Source: Sodalis glossinidius str. 'morsitans' | GTDB taxonomy: Bacteria; Pseudomonadota; Gammaproteobacteria; Enterobacterales; Enterobacteriaceae | DNA length: 64,000 bases | Reading direction: 5' to 3' | Assembly (NCBI RefSeq): GCF_000010085.1 | Contig: NC_007712.1 | Span: forward strand, 3,658,001-3,722,000 | Shown here: one piece after another, positions 60,621 to 64,000 of the stretch | Position numbering within the stretch: position 1 is the first letter of the stretch | Layout: each line of letters opens with the position of its first letter | The notes under the pieces: generated by a model | What the model was told of the DNA's origin: nothing | The model's input: the letters and a program-made list of their open reading frames with translations, nothing else | The model's database searches: none | Translations under genes and position numbers: made by a program

Positions 60621-63080
60621 ATGTCAGGTTGGCGTAGAATTTATTATACGTTGTTGGATTTACCGCTAAAGTTGCTGGTAAGAAGTAAAGTTATTCCGGC
60701 CGATCCGCGCGCTGAAGCCGGCCTCGATCCCCGGCAGCCCATGATGTATATGCTGCCCTATAACTCCAAAGCGGACCTGCTCACCCTGCGTATGCAATGC
60801 CTGAAACAGGGTTTGCCCGACCCGCTGACGCCGCTTGATATCGACGGCGTCACCCTGCCGCGTTATGTATTTATTCATGACGGCCCGCGCGTGCTGACGT
60901 GGTACGCGGAAAAGTCACAGTCCGTTTCGCTGTTTCATAACTATCTCGATTTGCACCGCTCCAATCCTGCGCTGGATGTACAGTTGGTGCCGGTATCGGT
61001 CATGTTTGGCCGTTCGCCCGGCAGGGAGTCGCAAACCTCCCAGCCGGCGCCGCAGTTGCGCTTGCTGAACGGTATCGAAAAGTTCTTCGCGGTGCTGTGG
61101 CTCGGGCGCGACAGTTTCGTGCGTTTTTCGCGGCCGCTGTCGTTGCGCTATATGGCCACCGAGCACGGCACCGACAAGTCTATCGCCCAGAAACTGGCCC
61201 GGGTGGCGCGCATTCACTTCGCCCGGCAGCGGCTAGTGGCGGCGGGGCCGCGCCTACCGGTGCGCCAGGATTTGTTCAATAAGCTGCTGGCGTCTAAAGC
61301 CATTGAAAAAGCGGTGGAGGATGAGGCGCGCAGCAAGAAAATCTCGGTAGAAAAGGCGCAACAGAACGCGATTGAACTTATGGAAGAAATCGCCGCCGAC
61401 TTCTCGTATGAAGCGATCCGCCTCTCCGACCGGGTTCTGAGCTGGACCTGGAACAGGCTGTATCAAGGGCTGCACGTACGCAACGCCGAACGGGTGCGTC
61501 AGCTGGCCGAAGAGGGCCATGAGATCGTCTATGTGCCTTGCCACCGCAGCCATATGGATTATCTGCTGCTTTCCTATGTGCTTTACCATCAGGGGCTGGT
61601 GCCACCACATATCGCCGCCGGCATTAACCTCAATTTCTGGCCGGCAGGGCCGATTTTCCGCCGTCTGGGTGCATTTTTTATTCGCCGCACGTTCAAAGGC
61701 AACAAGCTTTATTCCACGATTTTCCGCGAATACCTGGGCGAGTTATTCACCCGCGGCTATTCAGTGGAATATTTCGTCGAAGGCGGCCGTTCCCGTACCG
61801 GACGGCTGCTGGAGCCGAAAACCGGCACGCTGACCATGACCATCCAGGCCATGTTGCGCGGCGGCAATCGCCCTATTACGCTGGTGCCGATTTACGTCGG
61901 CTATGAACATGTGATGGAAGTGGCGACGTATGCCAAAGAATTGCGCGGCGCGGCCAAAGAGAAAGAGGGGCTTTGGCAAATGATGCGTGGATTGCGCAAG
62001 CTGCGCAATCTCGGCCAGGGTTATGTCAACTTTGGCGACCCCCTGCCCCTGGCGACCTGGCTGTCGCAGCAAGTGCCGCAGTGGCGTGATTCCATCGACC
62101 CGATAGAAGCCCAGCGCCCCAGCTGGCTGGCGCCGGCGGTGGATGAGATTGCCGCCACCCTTATGGTGCGGATTAACAACGCCGCTGCAGCCAACGCCAT
62201 CAATTTGTGCTCCAGTGTGCTGCTGGCCTCGCGCCAGCGCTCGCTTACCCGCCCGCATTTGCTGGCGCAGCTGGCCTGCTATTTTGAGCTACTGCGCAAT
62301 GTGCCCTATGCGCCGGACATCACGGTGCCCGATCTGACGCCGGAGGCGTTGTTAGCCCATGCGCTGGCGATGAACAAATTCACCGTCGAGCATGACACCA
62401 TCGGCGATATCATCTGCTTGTCGCGCGATCAGGCCGTACTGATGACCTATTACCGCAACAATATTCAGCATCTCTTGATTCTGCCGTCGCTGGTGGCAAG
62501 TATCATTTGCGGCCATCCGGGGATCGAACGTGCTCAGTTGCAGCAGCGGATCACTCTCCTTTATCCGCTGTTAAAAGCGGAGCTGTTTATGCGGTATAGC
62601 AAGCAAGAGTTATCGCCGGTTATCGACAGCCTCATCGCCGAACTGGCGCGTCAGGGACTGGTGGACGCGCAGGAAACGCGGCTATATCCGGCGCAAACGC
62701 GTCTGCATGTTCTGCAACTGTTGGCCGCAAGTGTCAGAGAGACGCTGCAGCGGTATGCCATTACCTTTTCGTTATTACGCGCCAATCCGCAGCTTAACCG
62801 CGGAACGCTGGAAAAAGAGAGCCGCATTATGGCTCAGCGGCTATCGGTATTGCACGGCATCAACGCGCCGGAATTTTTTGATAAAGCGGTGTTTTCAACG
62901 CTGGTGGCGACGCTGCGCGCCGAGGAATATATCAGCGATACCGGCGATGCGATTGACGAAAAGGTCAGTGAGATGTGCGACATTCTCAGTGAATTGATTA
63001 CTCCCGACGTGCTTGGCACCATCGAAAGCGCCAGCTTACTGGCACACGGACCGGCGAGTGCGGCACTGCCGGCGGACTAG
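60621..63080 (+). CDS. plsB: Glycerol-3-phosphate acyltransferase PlsB
   Basis: Inner-membrane enzyme for the first acyl transfer of phospholipid synthesis (acyl-ACP/CoA to sn-glycerol-3-phosphate). 819 aa from ATG 60621 ([16 protein letters not shown]), E. coli 807; the frame extends upstream to 60360 but that part is not conserved. Acyltransferase blocks: [20 protein letters not shown] (HxxxxD), [38 protein letters not shown] and [15 protein letters not shown]. No lesion. Divergent from lexA; E. coli dgkA, normally between, is absent. The 280-base gap 60341-60620 holds nothing else I recognise. Confidence 0.96.
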
Positions 63081-63253
63081 CGGCTACGCTGCCCTTTACG
63101 CCCCGCGGCTATAGCATCGCGCGCCGCCTTAGTAAACACTTTCGCCGGCGCCGTTCACCGCCGGCGTTACTTTATACGCACCGGCGACATCTGCCGGAAG
63201 ACGCATTGGTGCAAACGCCGCGCTAACGCGCTGAAACGCGTTTGAGACAGGGG

Positions 63254-64000
63254 TCAATAGGACAGTAAGCTCAGCAAAATGCCGACAAAAATCAGCATCC
63301 CGACGAGGTTATTATTTAAAAACGCCCGGAAGCAGGCCTCCCGTTCGCGGTCGACGATAAGCTTTTGTTGCCAGAGGAACAACCCCGCCGCGCCCGCCAG
63401 CGCCAGATAGTAGATCCTGCCAAGCCCGAGCTGCCAGCCGATAACGCCTAGCAGCAGCAGCGTCGCCAATTGCAGCAACCCAATGATAAGCTTATCGAAA
63501 CGCCCAAACAGGATGGCGGTGGATTTGACGCCGATGCGCAGATCATCATCCCGATCCACCATGGCATATTGGGTGTCGTAAGCCACCGTCCAGGTAATAT
63601 TCGCCAGGAACAACAACCAACAGCTTAAAGGTAAAGACTCACTTACTGCGGTAAACACCATCGGTATCGACCAGCCGAACGCCGCACCAAGCACCAGCTG
63701 CGGCAAATGCGTATACCGCTTCATGAAGGGGTAAACCCAGGCTAACGCCAGCGCCACCGTCGACAACGCGATGGTCATACTATTTAGCGTCAACACCAGC
63801 GCAAAAGAGATCCCCACCAGCGCGCCGAACAACAGTTTGGCTTCTTTTTCACCTATCGCGCCGCTGGGCAACGGGCGGGCGCGGGTGCGTTTAACATGAC
63901 CATCTATTTTTCGATCCGCATAATCGTTTATCACGCAGCCGGCGGCGCGCATGAAGAAGACACCCAGAATGAACACCGTTAACGTTCCCAGCGCAGGTAT
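63254..64000 (-). CDS. ubiA: 4-hydroxybenzoate octaprenyltransferase UbiA, partial (runs off window end)
   Basis: Membrane prenyltransferase of ubiquinone synthesis. The frame is open from the window edge: LGTLTVFILGVFFMRAAGCVINDYADRKIDGHVKRTRARPLPSG with the first Asp-rich motif NDYADRKID, ALAWVYPFMKRYTHLPQ, YDTQYAMVDRDDDLRIGVKS with the second Asp-rich motif, and C-terminal membrane helices to NNNLVGMLIFVGILLSLLSY. The first ~50 residues lie outside. Convergent with plsB as in E. coli. The 63081-63253 gap is GC-rich with possible hairpins but no clear terminator. Confidence 0.96.
   Translation of the reverse strand: MPALGTLTVFILGVFFMRAAGCVINDYADRKIDGHVKRTRARPLPSGAIGEKEAKLLFGALVGISFALVLTLNSMTIALSTVALALAWVYPFMKRYTHLPQLVLGAAFGWSIPMVFTAVSESLPLSCWLLFLANITWTVAYDTQYAMVDRDDDLRIGVKSTAILFGRFDKLIIGLLQLATLLLLGVIGWQLGLGRIYYLALAGAAGLFLWQQKLIVDREREACFRAFLNNNLVGMLIFVGILLSLLSY

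Overview
The window looks like part of the chromosome of a Sodalis-type enterobacterial insect symbiont (inference from gene content, roughly 54% G+C by eye, a very high pseudogene load and several copies of one IS). Housekeeping genes are intact and close to their Escherichia coli homologues. Accessory genes carry frameshifts, nonsense codons and internal deletions, as expected of a recently host-restricted bacterium. No tRNA, rRNA or CRISPR array was seen.

Layout. 1-2.8 kb: a broken tabA, then the pyrL attenuator with pyrB, pyrI and ridA. 2.9-8.1 kb: a dead polysaccharide-use cluster (AraC regulator, DUF2264 protein, MFS transporter, GH88 unsaturated glucuronyl hydrolase). 8.3-11.5 kb: a dead restriction-modification pair whose methylase runs into the C-terminal end of nrdD, followed by a dead nrdG. 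11.5-19.7 kb: a copper/silver efflux (cus-like) operon, cut by an AT-rich island (tyrosine integrase, one small ORF, an IS903-group element). 20-29.7 kb: gltP, acs, broken yjcH-actP, a broken lrgA/lrgB-type pair with its LysR regulator, and intact yjcE. 29.8-36.8 kb: a broken TonB siderophore receptor behind a 9-bp repeat array, an SDR/LysR pair and remnants of a sulfonate-use cluster.

From 37.8 kb to the end the order is ssb-uvrA-yjbR-yjbQ-tyrB-dnaB-qor-pspG-dusA-zur-yjbJ-lexA-plsB-ubiA. This is the E. coli 91-92 min region read backwards, and gltP-acs-actP-yjcE extends the same synteny to the left. E. coli genes missing from the expected places include alr, aphA, dinF, dgkA, soxRS and nrf. 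An apparently intact hydantoinase/DUF917 operon with a LuxR-type regulator sits between pspG and dusA.

The strongest structural result is between 53.5 and 58.4 kb. Two oppositely oriented IS903-group copies flank a segment holding zur and half of a metallophosphoesterase gene. If that segment is flipped back, a near-perfect 9-bp target duplication appears at one IS, the phosphoesterase gene is rejoined in frame, the LuxR-type gene regains its own stop codon and zur regains its E. coli orientation. The segment has therefore been inverted by recombination between the IS copies.

Working systems that remain: pyrimidine synthesis under attenuation, acetate activation (acs, with its importer lost), glutamate uptake, the SOS regulon core (lexA, uvrA, ssb with LexA boxes), replication (dnaB), phospholipid synthesis (plsB), ubiquinone synthesis (ubiA), tRNA modification (dusA) and zinc regulation (zur). 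Systems in decay: anaerobic ribonucleotide reduction, copper efflux, siderophore and sulfonate uptake, polysaccharide use, restriction-modification and the phage-shock gene pspG.
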